Positions 31,051-39,491 of a stretch of DNA of 64,000 nucleotides are shown in pieces. The stretch lies in assembly GCF_015482765.1 (NCBI RefSeq), contig NZ_JADMLB010000076.1, positions 1-64,000 of the forward strand, written 5' to 3'. The position numbers and the translations under genes were made by a program. This DNA is from Halodesulfovibrio sp. GTDB lineage: Bacteria; Desulfobacterota; Desulfovibrionia; Desulfovibrionales; Desulfovibrionaceae. Numbering within the stretch: the first letter of the stretch is position 1; each line of letters opens with the position of its first letter. The notes beneath the pieces were generated by a model, which saw only the letters and a list, made by a program, of their open reading frames with translations, was not told the DNA's origin and searched no databases.

Positions 31051-31781
31051 ACGCTTCCCTTTGATTTTTGAATGATCTTGTAAATGCGCTTCTCAACAAT
31101 CATCGGCAGCTCAGGATTCAGCAGCTCAAAGACCGGATCAATAATCGGACGCTCCGGCTGCTCGAGCACGGTGGTGGATTTACTCAGCGGAACACCTGCC
31201 GCCCAGAATGCGCGCCGCATTCTGTCTGTTACGGGCTGCCTGCCTCTGAAACCTAAAATGTCATCCGAGCCACGCTTGCCGGATTGCACAGCATCTGCCC
31301 ACTTAGCGGCAGAAGGAGTTAAAAAGCCGATTCGTACAGCCTGTGTTTCCGGATAAAACTTGTAGCGCACAGCATTTGCCAAGCTGCCTTGAAAAGCATG
31401 TTCACGCCCGCGCCGTCCCCATACCTTCCATCTTGTCATGTGCCGTTGTCGTGTGCCGCCTTTTGCCTCGTACCGTTTCTGCTTTTTGGTTTTGCGCTTC
31501 AGCGCAAGCCTTGTGTAATCGTGTGATGTTCCAGAAAGGCTGTTTACTCGTCCGAGCAAATCCATTCGTCGGTACTGGCGCATCAAAGAAATCTTGCGGT
31601 TGGACTGCGGAGGGCTGCCCCCTGCATAGATGGCGTTGCTGATAGCAATCTTGTATCGCCATCCAACATGGCGCAGCGCTCTGCCAAACTCGCTGGGGAA
31701 ATGCTTTGCAAGCCATTCCATCTGCCCCTGTGCTTCATCTTCAACTTTGCACAGGGCAACGCTGCCGTGGAGCTTTGCCAT
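31023..31781 (-). CDS. head-tail / tail completion protein, Z-like (putative)
   Basis: A 252-residue basic protein (KRKTKKQKRYEAKGGTRQRH) between the connector and tail terminator genes. Position is that of lambda Z or HK97 gp10, which complete the tail and join it to the head. It overlaps its neighbour on the downstream side by 28 bases. Family assignment is by synteny. Confidence 0.5.
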   Translation of the reverse strand: MAKLHGSVALCKVEDEAQGQMEWLAKHFPSEFGRALRHVGWRYKIAISNAIYAGGSPPQSNRKISLMRQYRRMDLLGRVNSLSGTSHDYTRLALKRKTKKQKRYEAKGGTRQRHMTRWKVWGRRGREHAFQGSLANAVRYKFYPETQAVRIGFLTPSAAKWADAVQSGKRGSDDILGFRGRQPVTDRMRRAFWAAGVPLSKSTTVLEQPERPIIDPVFELLNPELPMIVEKRIYKIIQKSKGSVWPLLPVGR

Positions 31782-32140
31782 TACAGCCCGCCAAGGCGCG
31801 TATCTGTTACCAGCGCCAGCATGTACCCGATGAACTTGCCGTTCACAGGTCTGCCGATAGGTTTAAAATCCTGCATGGTGAATTTGGTACCGATGCTGTC
31901 TGTTACAGTCACTTTTGCACCAAGCCCTGCAGGCAGATCTGTCCCAACCACACGCGCAATAAACCAGCTTGTTTCATCACGCCTGCGGTAGTCACGCACC
32001 CAGTTGGGAGCATCGGGGACAGAGCTTATGATCATGTTGATCGTGGCATCTGTACTGTTCTGCGTAAGCGTCACAGTTTCCCCGTGCTCCTCAATCAGGA
32101 TGGCAAGGTCACGCTGCTGTATCTCAAAAAGTTCGTTCAT
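31781..32140 (-). CDS. head-tail connector protein, FII-like (putative)
   Basis: A 119-residue protein (HGETVTLTQNSTDATINMII, RRRDETSWFIARVVGTDLP). Small beta-barrel proteins of this type close the neck. Its ends touch the neighbouring genes. Recognition rests mainly on size and place. Confidence 0.5.
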   Translation of the reverse strand: MNELFEIQQRDLAILIEEHGETVTLTQNSTDATINMIISSVPDAPNWVRDYRRRDETSWFIARVVGTDLPAGLGAKVTVTDSIGTKFTMQDFKPIGRPVNGKFIGYMLALVTDTRLGGL

Positions 32141-32148
32141 GGCGCTGC

Positions 32149-32337
32149 CTATTCAGAGTCGAAAGTAATTCCGTTCTCTTCAAAGATTTCGTCTGTAGAT
32201 CTAGCTTCACGGCGCAGCTGCGCAATGTCTGCCGCTGTCACTTCGTCGTTGTCCAAGGCATCCAGCAAAGCCTTAACAGCGGGAACACCCACCTTGGAGG
32301 TCAAATCAAGAACGAGATGCAAGTCTTGCTTCTTCAT
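32149..32337 (-). CDS. small helical protein, unknown
   Basis: A 62-residue acidic helical protein (VKALLDALDNDEVTAADIAQ) between the lipoprotein and connector genes, overlapping the lipoprotein by 32 bases. In similar phages a small gene lies at the lysis/head border. No family recognised. Confidence 0.55.
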   Translation of the reverse strand: MKKQDLHLVLDLTSKVGVPAVKALLDALDNDEVTAADIAQLRREARSTDEIFEENGITFDSE

Positions 32338-32743
32338 ACAAAGCTCCTTCCTTTAGCTTCTGGTATTCATCCTTGGCATCGGACAAAGCCTTTCGCAGCA
32401 TGCCAAGCTCTTGTCGTACGGTGGGCAGCATGTCTATCAGCGTCTGCTTTATGCCCTGTGCCTCAGCATCTTTGCCTTGCGCCTCAAGCTGCACGTACTG
32501 CTCAAGCAGATTGATGGCGCTTTCACGCACAGCATCAAAGGCGTGTCCAGCAACGCGGATCTGCAACAACTGCTTCTTGGAGATCCGGTCATGCTTGTAG
32601 GCAATGGAGGCAGATGTAATCACGCCGTCATGCGCCACGGTCAGCATCTTGATTGTGGTTTCAGTGTTCTTTGCAAAATCCTCACAGCCTGTAAGCGGCA
32701 GGCAAAAGGCAACAACCAGAGCACATGCAACAAGTCGTTTCAT
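32306..32743 (-). CDS. lysis-cassette lipoprotein, possible outer spanin
   Basis: A 145-residue protein with lipobox LPLTGC (Cys about residue 20), followed by a long helical coiled-coil domain rich in Gln, Glu and Ala. It directly follows holin and endolysin, where the outer-membrane spanin subunit is expected. It lacks a C-terminal transmembrane helix, so it is not a unimolecular spanin; no inner spanin was recognised in the cassette. The length is more than most Rz1 proteins. Confidence 0.5.
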   Translation of the reverse strand: MKRLVACALVVAFCLPLTGCEDFAKNTETTIKMLTVAHDGVITSASIAYKHDRISKKQLLQIRVAGHAFDAVRESAINLLEQYVQLEAQGKDAEAQGIKQTLIDMLPTVRQELGMLRKALSDAKDEYQKLKEGALYEEARLASRS

Positions 32744-32752
32744 GGCTGTCTC

Positions 32753-33190
32753 CTATGGATAAATTTTTAAGATACCGCGTGCTGTATTGAAATTGCGGGT
32801 ATCAAAATGGAACCAGTCCACCTTCATTTCTATACAGGTAATGAACTGGTAGGCTCCGTCTTCCGGATTCGCCAAAACATGCGCGCGTACTTCCTCAGCT
32901 GCGCAGTGCTTGAACATGATGTCTCCGGCTCGACCGAACTTGTGTGTAGACCACTCAGCACCCACAGGGCAGGCAAACGGACGCCAGCCACGAAACTGAT
33001 TAGAGCCACCCCAGTACCAGTCATTCATAATGGCAGTGCCAAACCGTTCCTGCAGGCGGTCAAGCGTCCACAGCATACGCGGGTCAAACAGCCCCCATCC
33101 GGTTGCTTCGGAAAGCACGGAATATTCGTACTTGGGCAGCAGCTCATACAGCGCAAAACGGTCTGTTCTGTATCCAGTTAAATTCTTCAT
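32753..33190 (-). CDS. endolysin, M15-type peptidoglycan peptidase
   Basis: A 145-residue protein starting at the ATG at 33190, behind GGGAG and overlapping the holin stop (ATGA). It has WSTHKFGRAGDIMF and KVDWFHFDTR: the H-x6-D and H-x-D zinc-binding pattern of M15 peptidases is intact. No signal peptide, so the holin next to it must release it. It is related to the protein at 403-942 of the left element. Confidence 0.85.
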   Translation of the reverse strand: MKNLTGYRTDRFALYELLPKYEYSVLSEATGWGLFDPRMLWTLDRLQERFGTAIMNDWYWGGSNQFRGWRPFACPVGAEWSTHKFGRAGDIMFKHCAAEEVRAHVLANPEDGAYQFITCIEMKVDWFHFDTRNFNTARGILKIYP

Positions 33191-33651
33191 TTGGAATCTC
33201 CCTGCGGCAAATCGCATTCGTGTAAACAGTCGCGGTAGCTTCTCAACCGTTCCCGTACACCTTTGGGAATAGGCACCCCGAAAAAGGAAAGATGCTCAAT
33301 GCAGCTCAGCGCCTCAGTCATGCACAGGTAGGCAATGGTTATGTCGCGCAACGGTAAAAACGTTCCCAGGGCACCAAGCGAATATTCAGCAAGCCCCATC
33401 ACCACTACGGTCATCACATACAGCACAATCTTCATTGCTCCGGCTCTGAACTTGCGACCGGAAAGGCTTTTGCCGTCCCACGCACGCTTGAATCCAAGGA
33501 TAAAATCCAGCGCCCACAATGCAGTCAGCGCATACACAAGCGGAACAGAGCCACCGAACACAGCAGCCGCACCTGCAGCAAACACAGAAAAAATACTCTT
33601 CACATCCATGTTGCTGCCCATTTCCTGTAGGTAATTCGTCAAATCCTGCAT
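33187..33651 (-). CDS. phage holin
   Basis: A 154-residue protein with about three or four hydrophobic segments (FSVFAAGAAAVFGGSVPLVY, then VLYVMTVVVMGLAEYSLG and IAYLCMTEALSCIEHLSFFG). The FILGFKRAWDGKSLSGRKFR segment matches the phage holin family 4 (toxin secretion/phage lysis holins). It forms inner-membrane holes that let the endolysin out. It overlaps the endolysin by four bases. Confidence 0.85.
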   Translation of the reverse strand: MQDLTNYLQEMGSNMDVKSIFSVFAAGAAAVFGGSVPLVYALTALWALDFILGFKRAWDGKSLSGRKFRAGAMKIVLYVMTVVVMGLAEYSLGALGTFLPLRDITIAYLCMTEALSCIEHLSFFGVPIPKGVRERLRSYRDCLHECDLPQGDSK

Positions 33652-33667
33652 TGTGTCTCCTTGTGCC

Positions 33668-33712
33668 CTGCCCGACCGATCAAAGGGGGGGGAAGATGCA
33701 GTCGGACAGGGG
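33668..33712. terminator. hairpin between major capsid and holin genes
   Basis: CCCTGcCCGAC (33668-33678) and GTCGGaCAGGG (33701-33711) form a stem of about ten pairs around a G8-containing loop. No long T run follows, so it may be a processing or attenuating hairpin between the capsid and lysis genes. Confidence 0.45.
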
Positions 33713-33732
33713 TTTTGCGGAGGATCAGTACA

Positions 33733-34728
33733 TTACTGAATGCCTGTGATCAATAAACCGCAGCGACGGGAGATATCGCTGAGGACTTTGTCTGTTTCAG
33801 GATCTGTGGAACGCAACAGCTTTGCATCCACATCGTGGCGAACACGGATAATGTCCGCGCGGTTTGCGTCTTCGCGGTAATCTTCAACAACAAATTCTTC
33901 CTTGGCACCTTCGTTCCAGATAAAGGTACGACCGATGCAAGGAGTAACCACCTGCGAATCCTGCGAGGCAGTAAGGCACAGCAACGCACGCTCATCAGTC
34001 CAGATGCCGTCAAGCTGCGGTTCCTTTTTCGCATTGGCGCTGTTGAACAAAGCACCCGCCACAACAATGTTGATTTCAAGATAGGTTTCAAGGTGCGTCA
34101 GGGTAATATTCCCTGTCTTCTTGGTATCTGGGAAAATGTAATGGATGGCGTCCTTAACCGCTTTGCAGTTAAGCAGGTTCATGTACTGCGCCCAGCTCAC
34201 CTCAAGTGTGTTCGGACTAACCCCGCGAGAACGCATGTCTACAATGCCTGTGTTCACATCCTTCTTCGGATCTGCGGTCTCACGGTCAGACCACGGCGCA
34301 GCTGCTGCCTGAGTCGGAAAGTTGTTGGTGTCCATAAGCTTGTTGGCAACACGAATTTCGTGTGCATGCTGCACTTTGCCCATGGTCAGTTTGGTAACCG
34401 TCTCTTCCATGTCCAGAACATCTTTGTAGACAGCCGCATTGCGATCATCCACCGGCCCTTCCAGACCATGTTCACGGGTGCGGAAGTTCCCCTGTTCAAA
34501 TTCTTCAAATGCGCGGTTGTAAGCACCGCTGGAAGTACGGTTGGTGTCCGCTGTGTTGTACAGGGACTTCAAAGGCATTACCGGATACGTTCCGGAATCG
34601 CGGTTAACCCAGCAATACGGCATAAGCCTTGTTGCCACGTAGCCGGAGTGCTCTGCCTGATTAAGCACATCCTCTGTGATCATGGCGCTCAGGTCTTCGC
34701 GTGGTAAAAATCGTCCAGTAGGTCGCAT
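33733..34728 (-). CDS. major capsid protein (E family)
   Basis: A 331-residue protein similar to the lambda E-type major capsid family: YNRAFEEFEQGNFRTREHGL, KVQHAHEIRVANKLMDTNNF and a C-terminal SDISRRCGLLITG. It follows the decoration gene with a 40-base gap. It forms the icosahedral shell. Confidence 0.85.
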   Translation of the reverse strand: MRPTGRFLPREDLSAMITEDVLNQAEHSGYVATRLMPYCWVNRDSGTYPVMPLKSLYNTADTNRTSSGAYNRAFEEFEQGNFRTREHGLEGPVDDRNAAVYKDVLDMEETVTKLTMGKVQHAHEIRVANKLMDTNNFPTQAAAAPWSDRETADPKKDVNTGIVDMRSRGVSPNTLEVSWAQYMNLLNCKAVKDAIHYIFPDTKKTGNITLTHLETYLEINIVVAGALFNSANAKKEPQLDGIWTDERALLCLTASQDSQVVTPCIGRTFIWNEGAKEEFVVEDYREDANRADIIRVRHDVDAKLLRSTDPETDKVLSDISRRCGLLITGIQ

Positions 34729-34766
34729 AGTGTTTTCCTTATGGTGCGGATAATGCGGTCAAAAAA

Positions 34767-35153
34767 TTACACAGTCACAGGAAGGCACGCACCGTTAGGA
34801 GCAACCTCCACGCCGTCGCCGTCTGCCTTTGCCACGGTAAGCGCAACGCCCACCTTGTAGTACGTTCCCGCATCCGTCGGCAGCATGCTCACTTTGCCCT
34901 CGGCTGCTGCATACACATCAGCTCCGGCGTTAATGGCTGCACTGGCAATCATGATCTGTGTTCCAGGCTTGTTGTACAAAGCAATGGTAGCGCGCGGATC
35001 ATCAAACGGGGAATCAAACACAGTGCCTATTCCCGCAGTATCTGCCCCTGCCACCACGCACACGCCGCTGTCATGCTTAACGCGCAGGTTTTCCGTTAAC
35101 CGCTCCGCAACGGGAAGAGTCACATAGCCAAGATCTTTGTAGCCCATACTCAT
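34767..35153 (-). CDS. capsid decoration protein, D-like / cement
   Basis: A 128-residue Ala/Gly/Val-rich beta protein (GGIGTVFDSP-like GIGTVFDSPFDDPRATIALY). Size and position between protease and capsid genes match capsid cement proteins that lock the expanded shell. AAAGGAG precedes the ATG. Confidence 0.7.
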   Translation of the reverse strand: MSMGYKDLGYVTLPVAERLTENLRVKHDSGVCVVAGADTAGIGTVFDSPFDDPRATIALYNKPGTQIMIASAAINAGADVYAAAEGKVSMLPTDAGTYYKVGVALTVAKADGDGVEVAPNGACLPVTV

Positions 35154-35180
35154 GAGTCGTCTCCTTTGTTCCGCGCTGCG

Positions 35181-35693
35181 CTAGCGGTTAAGCCACTGCT
35201 GATACACTTCAGAATGAGCGCGCGCCATTGTGCGAATGGCAGTGCCCTTTTCAACGCCTTCAGCCTTCATGTGGTCATTTACAAGCTTCATAAAGTCAGG
35301 CTTTGCGCCACCGCCTGCACCGTCCGGTTTCTTCTCTTCACCTTTGGCTTCCACACCGTCGCCAAGGGTACTTTCCATACTGGCAAGAGCATCTGCCTTG
35401 CCATCCTGCATGGCTGTCACCATCTGCTTGTAAATGTCGTGTGCAGGATCACCTCCTTCAATGGCTTTCAGCGCAAGCTCTGTGCCTGCACCGGCTTTAA
35501 TAATTTCCACAACACGGCTGCGTTCTGTTTTCGTTGCCTCTTCAGCTGCTTTTTCCAATGCCTTGGCATCAACAGCAGCTTCGCCAACAATCTGTTCCAC
35601 CAGCGAAGGCGCGTGTACTTTCAAACCTTCCACGGTCAGGGCTGCATAGGTAATGCTCTGCTCTGCCGCTTGCTTTACTGCTTCAGTTCCCAT
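35181..35693 (-). CDS. capsid scaffold protein from internal start (Nu3-like)
   Basis: In frame inside the protease gene lies ATG (35691-35693) with AAGGAG six bases upstream (35700-35705). The 170-residue product (MGTEAVKQAAEQSITYAAL...) equals the C-terminal scaffold domain. Lambda makes Nu3 from gene C in the same way. Quality of the ribosome binding site inside a coding region is the evidence. Confidence 0.75.
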   Translation of the reverse strand: MGTEAVKQAAEQSITYAALTVEGLKVHAPSLVEQIVGEAAVDAKALEKAAEEATKTERSRVVEIIKAGAGTELALKAIEGGDPAHDIYKQMVTAMQDGKADALASMESTLGDGVEAKGEEKKPDGAGGGAKPDFMKLVNDHMKAEGVEKGTAIRTMARAHSEVYQQWLNR

Positions 35694-36527
35694 TGTGTTC
35701 TCCTTAACGTTTGCAGCGAGCTGCCCTGCCAAATTCAGGGCAAACTCCAAGTCGCCTATATGGTCAACAAGGCCAGCGGACAGAGCCTGCTTGCCTGTAA
35801 AAATTTTGCCGTCTGCCATTGCCGGATGCACCGCGTTCACGTCTAAGCCTCTGTGTTCAGCCACAGCCTCAACAAAGGTGTCGTACGCTGCCTGCAAATG
35901 TCCCTGGAGGTACGTCAGGGAATCATCCGTAAGGCTCTCGCGCATGGCAGCCTTGTAGGCTCCGGCTTTAATGATGGTGCGCTTAACGCCCCGTGTCTCA
36001 TCCTTGGCTGTTTCGTCATAGTGTGTGGTAAAAACGCCAATGGAGCCGACAACGGCAGACTTGGTGGAAACTATTGCGGTGGCGGAGCTGGCAACCCAAT
36101 ATGCAGCGCTGCACATGGTGGCATCTGTGTAGGCAACAATGGGCTTAATGCTGCGACCGCGCGAAATTGTGCCGGACAATTCGTCCAATCCGGCAAGAGT
36201 TCCGCCCGGGCTGTCCACATCAAGCAACACGGCCTTCACAGCATCGTTTGCCAATGCATGGCTGATATGCTTGCCAAGGGTTTTGCAGGAGCAGCCGCCG
36301 CACATCTCTTCAAATGCGTCCAGCCTGCGCCCCATCACGCCGTACAGGTTAATGACGGCAATACCGTTGAGCGTTTCGTACGGTTCATCATCACGATTGC
36401 TGCGTTTACTGGAACCGGTAAACGCCAACGGATTGCCCTGTGCGTGCGCTTCCACCACTTCGCAAATAGCTTCCAGTTTCTCAGGTAAAATGGCGAAGAG
36501 TTCGCCTTGTAAAATTTTAAGACTCAT
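35181..36527 (-). CDS. head maturation protease, SppA/S49-type (C-like)
   Basis: A 448-residue protein starting at the ATG at 36527, overlapping the portal end. The protease domain (residues about 50-270) has the S49 Ser in TMCSAAYWVASSA and the Lys in the following region, with DVDSPGGTLAGL. The C-terminal 170 residues are a helical, acidic scaffold domain rich in Ala, Glu and Lys. As in lambda C, the protease matures the head and the C-terminal part is also made alone (see 35181-35693). Confidence 0.85.
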   Translation of the reverse strand: MSLKILQGELFAILPEKLEAICEVVEAHAQGNPLAFTGSSKRSNRDDEPYETLNGIAVINLYGVMGRRLDAFEEMCGGCSCKTLGKHISHALANDAVKAVLLDVDSPGGTLAGLDELSGTISRGRSIKPIVAYTDATMCSAAYWVASSATAIVSTKSAVVGSIGVFTTHYDETAKDETRGVKRTIIKAGAYKAAMRESLTDDSLTYLQGHLQAAYDTFVEAVAEHRGLDVNAVHPAMADGKIFTGKQALSAGLVDHIGDLEFALNLAGQLAANVKENTMGTEAVKQAAEQSITYAALTVEGLKVHAPSLVEQIVGEAAVDAKALEKAAEEATKTERSRVVEIIKAGAGTELALKAIEGGDPAHDIYKQMVTAMQDGKADALASMESTLGDGVEAKGEEKKPDGAGGGAKPDFMKLVNDHMKAEGVEKGTAIRTMARAHSEVYQQWLNR

Positions 36528-38028
36528 CCTCTTCCTCACTGTTTGCTGTTCCTTCACTTCCCGTTTCTTTGACTGGCGGTCTCAAACTTACGCCGTACTT
36601 TTCTTCCAGATCCTGCAAGTGCTTCAGCTCTTTTGCGCGCTGCTCAGTTTCCACACGCCAGTCTTTGCCGTCCCTGCCGTACACGTCCTTCAACGAAGTC
36701 GTATTGCTGTTCAAACCAATCACATCAGCTTCAGCCGCTTTCTTGCGGTCAATCTGGCGCATCGGCTGCGGCAAAAATTCAGCGGAGTAATACGCATCAA
36801 TGTTGGCAATAAAATGCTCGGAGGAAGTAACAGGAAGGAGCGAGCGAAGGCACATTTCGTACAGCATCCACGCCATTACAGGCGCATTAAAGGCACGGTT
36901 AAGAATAGTGTGCTCGTAGGCGGCAACCTCTTCAGCCTTTTCAAAGCTCGCTTTGCTGGCAGAGTAAGAGGCTTGGTACTTGCGCAGAATATTTTCCTGC
37001 CCGCGCACAGTACCAACGCCAATACGGTCATGAATCATGCTGGTAAGATCTGTCAGATTCTGGGGAGCTGCCGTGTGAGAAAACCAGTCCATGGACTCAC
37101 CCTTAAGCCCCTGCAGAATGGTGCCGTTATCCGTCTGGATAATGCGGTCTTCAATGTCCAAATTCTTATTCGCGCCCATAGCGCCCTGCCCCACGGCGTT
37201 AATAAAGCCCACGTACAGGTTGCGCACTACAGCGCCCACCAGCACGGCGTCGCTCATGTCGTTTGCGTCACGCAGGGTTTTAATAAGGGTCGCGTAAATA
37301 GAATCCTGCTTGTACTCGGCAACGTTTCGCACATCGCATGTAAGCAGCAGCTTGGGCAGCCCTGTTTTTGGATCACGTATAGCTACCCGATCATAGCAAT
37401 CGGTCGTATTGCCAACAGGTCGGTCAGGTTTTCGGATAAATGCATGGGTAGGTTCGCCGTATTTTCCAATTTCAATACCGTCAAAAACTTCTCCGGTAGC
37501 ATCAGAAGGCGTCCCCAAACGGGTAGGACAAACAGGCAGCAGCGCAAGCCCAAGCGGACGCAGCGCATCACTGCGTACAACAGCCTGAGAAAGTCCGATG
37601 CCGAAGATCTTCCACTGAAAGTATTGCAGCGCCTGCAAGGCATAAAAGTTCAACCGCCGCTGGGCATCGCACCACAGGTGCACACCAAGCCCCCAGCGGT
37701 TAAACATCTGATTCGCGCGTTGTTCAAAAAGCTCCGCCCATGCTGTGTCTTTGCCAAGCCATTCAGCACGGGGAGTAAAGGAAGGAGTAAGCCCGATGCC
37801 GACAGTCTCAATAAGACCGCCTTCAACAACACCGTGCCCCATAGAATCGTTCGTGTAGAGATCAAGCGCCCGTTCCACAACGCGGGCTTTTTCCCGCTCT
37901 GCCATACGTTCGCTAATAACCGTTGTCACATAGTTAGCCATGGTGCCTTGAATACTGGCACCACTACGGCGAACGGTTTTCCCGTATGAACGCTTACGGG
38001 AGAATGCGCGATTGGCCTGCCCACGCAT
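36517..38028 (-). CDS. portal protein (lambda B family)
   Basis: A 503-residue protein. GMVEGGLIETVGIGLTPSF-like text (VVEGGLIETVGIGLTPSFTP), FNRWGLGVHLWCDAQRR and a C-terminal AYYSAEFLPQPMRQIDRKK match phage lambda-type portal proteins, which form the dodecameric DNA gate at one capsid vertex. gpW-like gene is just upstream. Confidence 0.9.
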   Translation of the reverse strand: MRGQANRAFSRKRSYGKTVRRSGASIQGTMANYVTTVISERMAEREKARVVERALDLYTNDSMGHGVVEGGLIETVGIGLTPSFTPRAEWLGKDTAWAELFEQRANQMFNRWGLGVHLWCDAQRRLNFYALQALQYFQWKIFGIGLSQAVVRSDALRPLGLALLPVCPTRLGTPSDATGEVFDGIEIGKYGEPTHAFIRKPDRPVGNTTDCYDRVAIRDPKTGLPKLLLTCDVRNVAEYKQDSIYATLIKTLRDANDMSDAVLVGAVVRNLYVGFINAVGQGAMGANKNLDIEDRIIQTDNGTILQGLKGESMDWFSHTAAPQNLTDLTSMIHDRIGVGTVRGQENILRKYQASYSASKASFEKAEEVAAYEHTILNRAFNAPVMAWMLYEMCLRSLLPVTSSEHFIANIDAYYSAEFLPQPMRQIDRKKAAEADVIGLNSNTTSLKDVYGRDGKDWRVETEQRAKELKHLQDLEEKYGVSLRPPVKETGSEGTANSEEEDES

Positions 38029-38031
38029 GCC

Positions 38032-38256
38032 CTACCCCCTACGAGGAACAGGGTTAAAGCCGCGCTGCAGCAAGTTGCCCTTTTCAGCTGCCTGCTCTGC
38101 AAGCAGCTCACGGCGCACCGCCATAATATCGCGAATGTTGTGGCTCTTCTGCGTAAAGCCATCCACGCTGTATTCAGAGCCGCGTCGTAACGCCTGCTCC
38201 AGCGCATCTTCTGTTTTTTCAGCTGTAAGAGAATCAGGAAGGATTTGTTCGGACAT
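38032..38256 (-). CDS. head-tail joining protein, gpW-like
   Basis: A 74-residue protein starting at the ATG at 38256 behind GCGAGG. ALEQALRRGSEYSVDGFTQK resembles lambda gpW. Lies just before the portal gene as W does before B. It is the first structural gene after the cargo island; the large terminase gene, expected beside it, is 7.4 kb away. Confidence 0.7.
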   Translation of the reverse strand: MSEQILPDSLTAEKTEDALEQALRRGSEYSVDGFTQKSHNIRDIMAVRRELLAEQAAEKGNLLQRGFNPVPRRG

Positions 38257-38387
38257 AGCCACCTCGCATGGTCATTGTGTGAAATTCACGAATGACCATA
38301 CGATGGCGGTAAAAATTATGTCGATAGATTGGACGTAGTAAATGTCTAGAGGTGGAAAATGTCTTGATAGCTATTTACAAACAAAGA

Positions 38388-39245
38388 CTAGCTCGTTTCT
38401 AGAACTTCAGAAAGATCTACAGGGAAAAATTTCGACAACCCAATCCAACCAATCATAGTTCCAGCCTCTGAAATAACACATCGAGTAATACGGCTATCAT
38501 TCGAAAGTAAAAAGACTGCTAGTGTTGAAGTGAGCTTCTTCTCTTCAAGGTATCTTCGCACATTAACTGGTGACAATTTTTTTATATCATCCAGCTGCTT
38601 CAAAAACTCAGGGATCATTTCAACGTGGGACATATTCGCCATCTGGAACGCACCAACGCCAGCCATATATGTCCTATCTCGCTCTGTTATATCTACAGGT
38701 AGGGAAATATGCTCGAGAAAAACTCTACAAAACTCTTCAATATAATCAAGAGTTGCACCTGGGATACTTACTTTTCTAACAAAAACATAAAGAGCTAGAA
38801 ATTCAACATGACGGGCAGACAATTTAGGGAGAAGTTCAAGCGCTTCATTGGCTACAAGCTCTGTTAAATCAGAAGTGTCCTTCTTAAGATTTAAAATAAA
38901 AACATCACATAAAAGTTCAAAGTTACTTTTTTCTCCCTTTTGCGCAGCTGCTTTTGTCATTTGTTGTAACTGAAACTGAACATTAGGCTCAGCAAACCGT
39001 TGTGCATCTATCTCTTCTTTATGTTCCTCAAGCAGGCTAAACAACTGCCTCGTAACCTCACCTAATCGCTGATCTATCGTTTCTCTCGCATCCGCAAGCA
39101 ACTTAGGGAAATTTGCATCAAAAAGAAGATTAACAATTCGTTCAACGTCCGCAAAGCTCATCCCATGATAGTGATTTTCTATATTGCCTTTTGCTTGATT
39201 GGCAACAGCACCGCTACCAACCTCCATTTTCTGATCCCCAACCAT
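38388..39245 (-). CDS. LPO_1073/Vpar_1526-type protein
   Basis: A 285-residue protein. The N-terminal text VGDQKMEVGSGAVANQAKGN followed by YHGMSFADVERI is the hallmark of this uncharacterised family, which has a short Gly/Asn repeat domain and an all-helical remainder. It probably oligomerises through the repeat. It lies directly behind a one-helix membrane protein that ends in a related repeat, so the two likely interact. AT-rich and flanked by structural genes, this looks like phage-borne accessory, possibly defence, cargo. Function of the family is not known. Confidence 0.7.
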   Translation of the reverse strand: MVGDQKMEVGSGAVANQAKGNIENHYHGMSFADVERIVNLLFDANFPKLLADARETIDQRLGEVTRQLFSLLEEHKEEIDAQRFAEPNVQFQLQQMTKAAAQKGEKSNFELLCDVFILNLKKDTSDLTELVANEALELLPKLSARHVEFLALYVFVRKVSIPGATLDYIEEFCRVFLEHISLPVDITERDRTYMAGVGAFQMANMSHVEMIPEFLKQLDDIKKLSPVNVRRYLEEKKLTSTLAVFLLSNDSRITRCVISEAGTMIGWIGLSKFFPVDLSEVLETS

Positions 39246-39422
39246 TTACTTCTCCCCTTTATTATTCAGAATATCACGCCCTGCCTGATTCGCAGTGCTA
39301 TTGTCCCCAACAACCATAGACTGACTAGAAGAACGCCGTTTAAACAAAGCTACAACAACTGTTAAAGCAAAAACGCCAATACCTGAAAATATCCATTCAT
39401 AATTCTTCGATATAAAATCTAA
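39246..39422 (-). CDS. small single-helix membrane protein with VGDNSTANQAGRDI tail
   Basis: Residues after the Met at about 39422 give a membrane helix (IFSGIGVFALTVVVALFKRR) and then SMVVGDNSTANQAGRDI, a repeat like that starting the next protein. It ends one base before that gene begins. An upstream start at 39464 would add 14 residues, with weaker support. The shared repeat suggests that it anchors its partner at the membrane. Confidence 0.55.
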   Translation of the reverse strand, partial: LDFISKNYEWIFSGIGVFALTVVVALFKRRSSSQSMVVGDNSTANQAGRDILNNKGEK

Positions 39423-39491
39423 CATCACGACCTTCTTTAAAAGCATTAACTCCGCAATGGACATAGGAAAACGACAAAATTAAATTCTTTT

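Noticed and set aside
36139-37989. 616-residue plus-strand frame
   Set aside because: Antisense shadow of the portal and protease genes, caused by codon bias.
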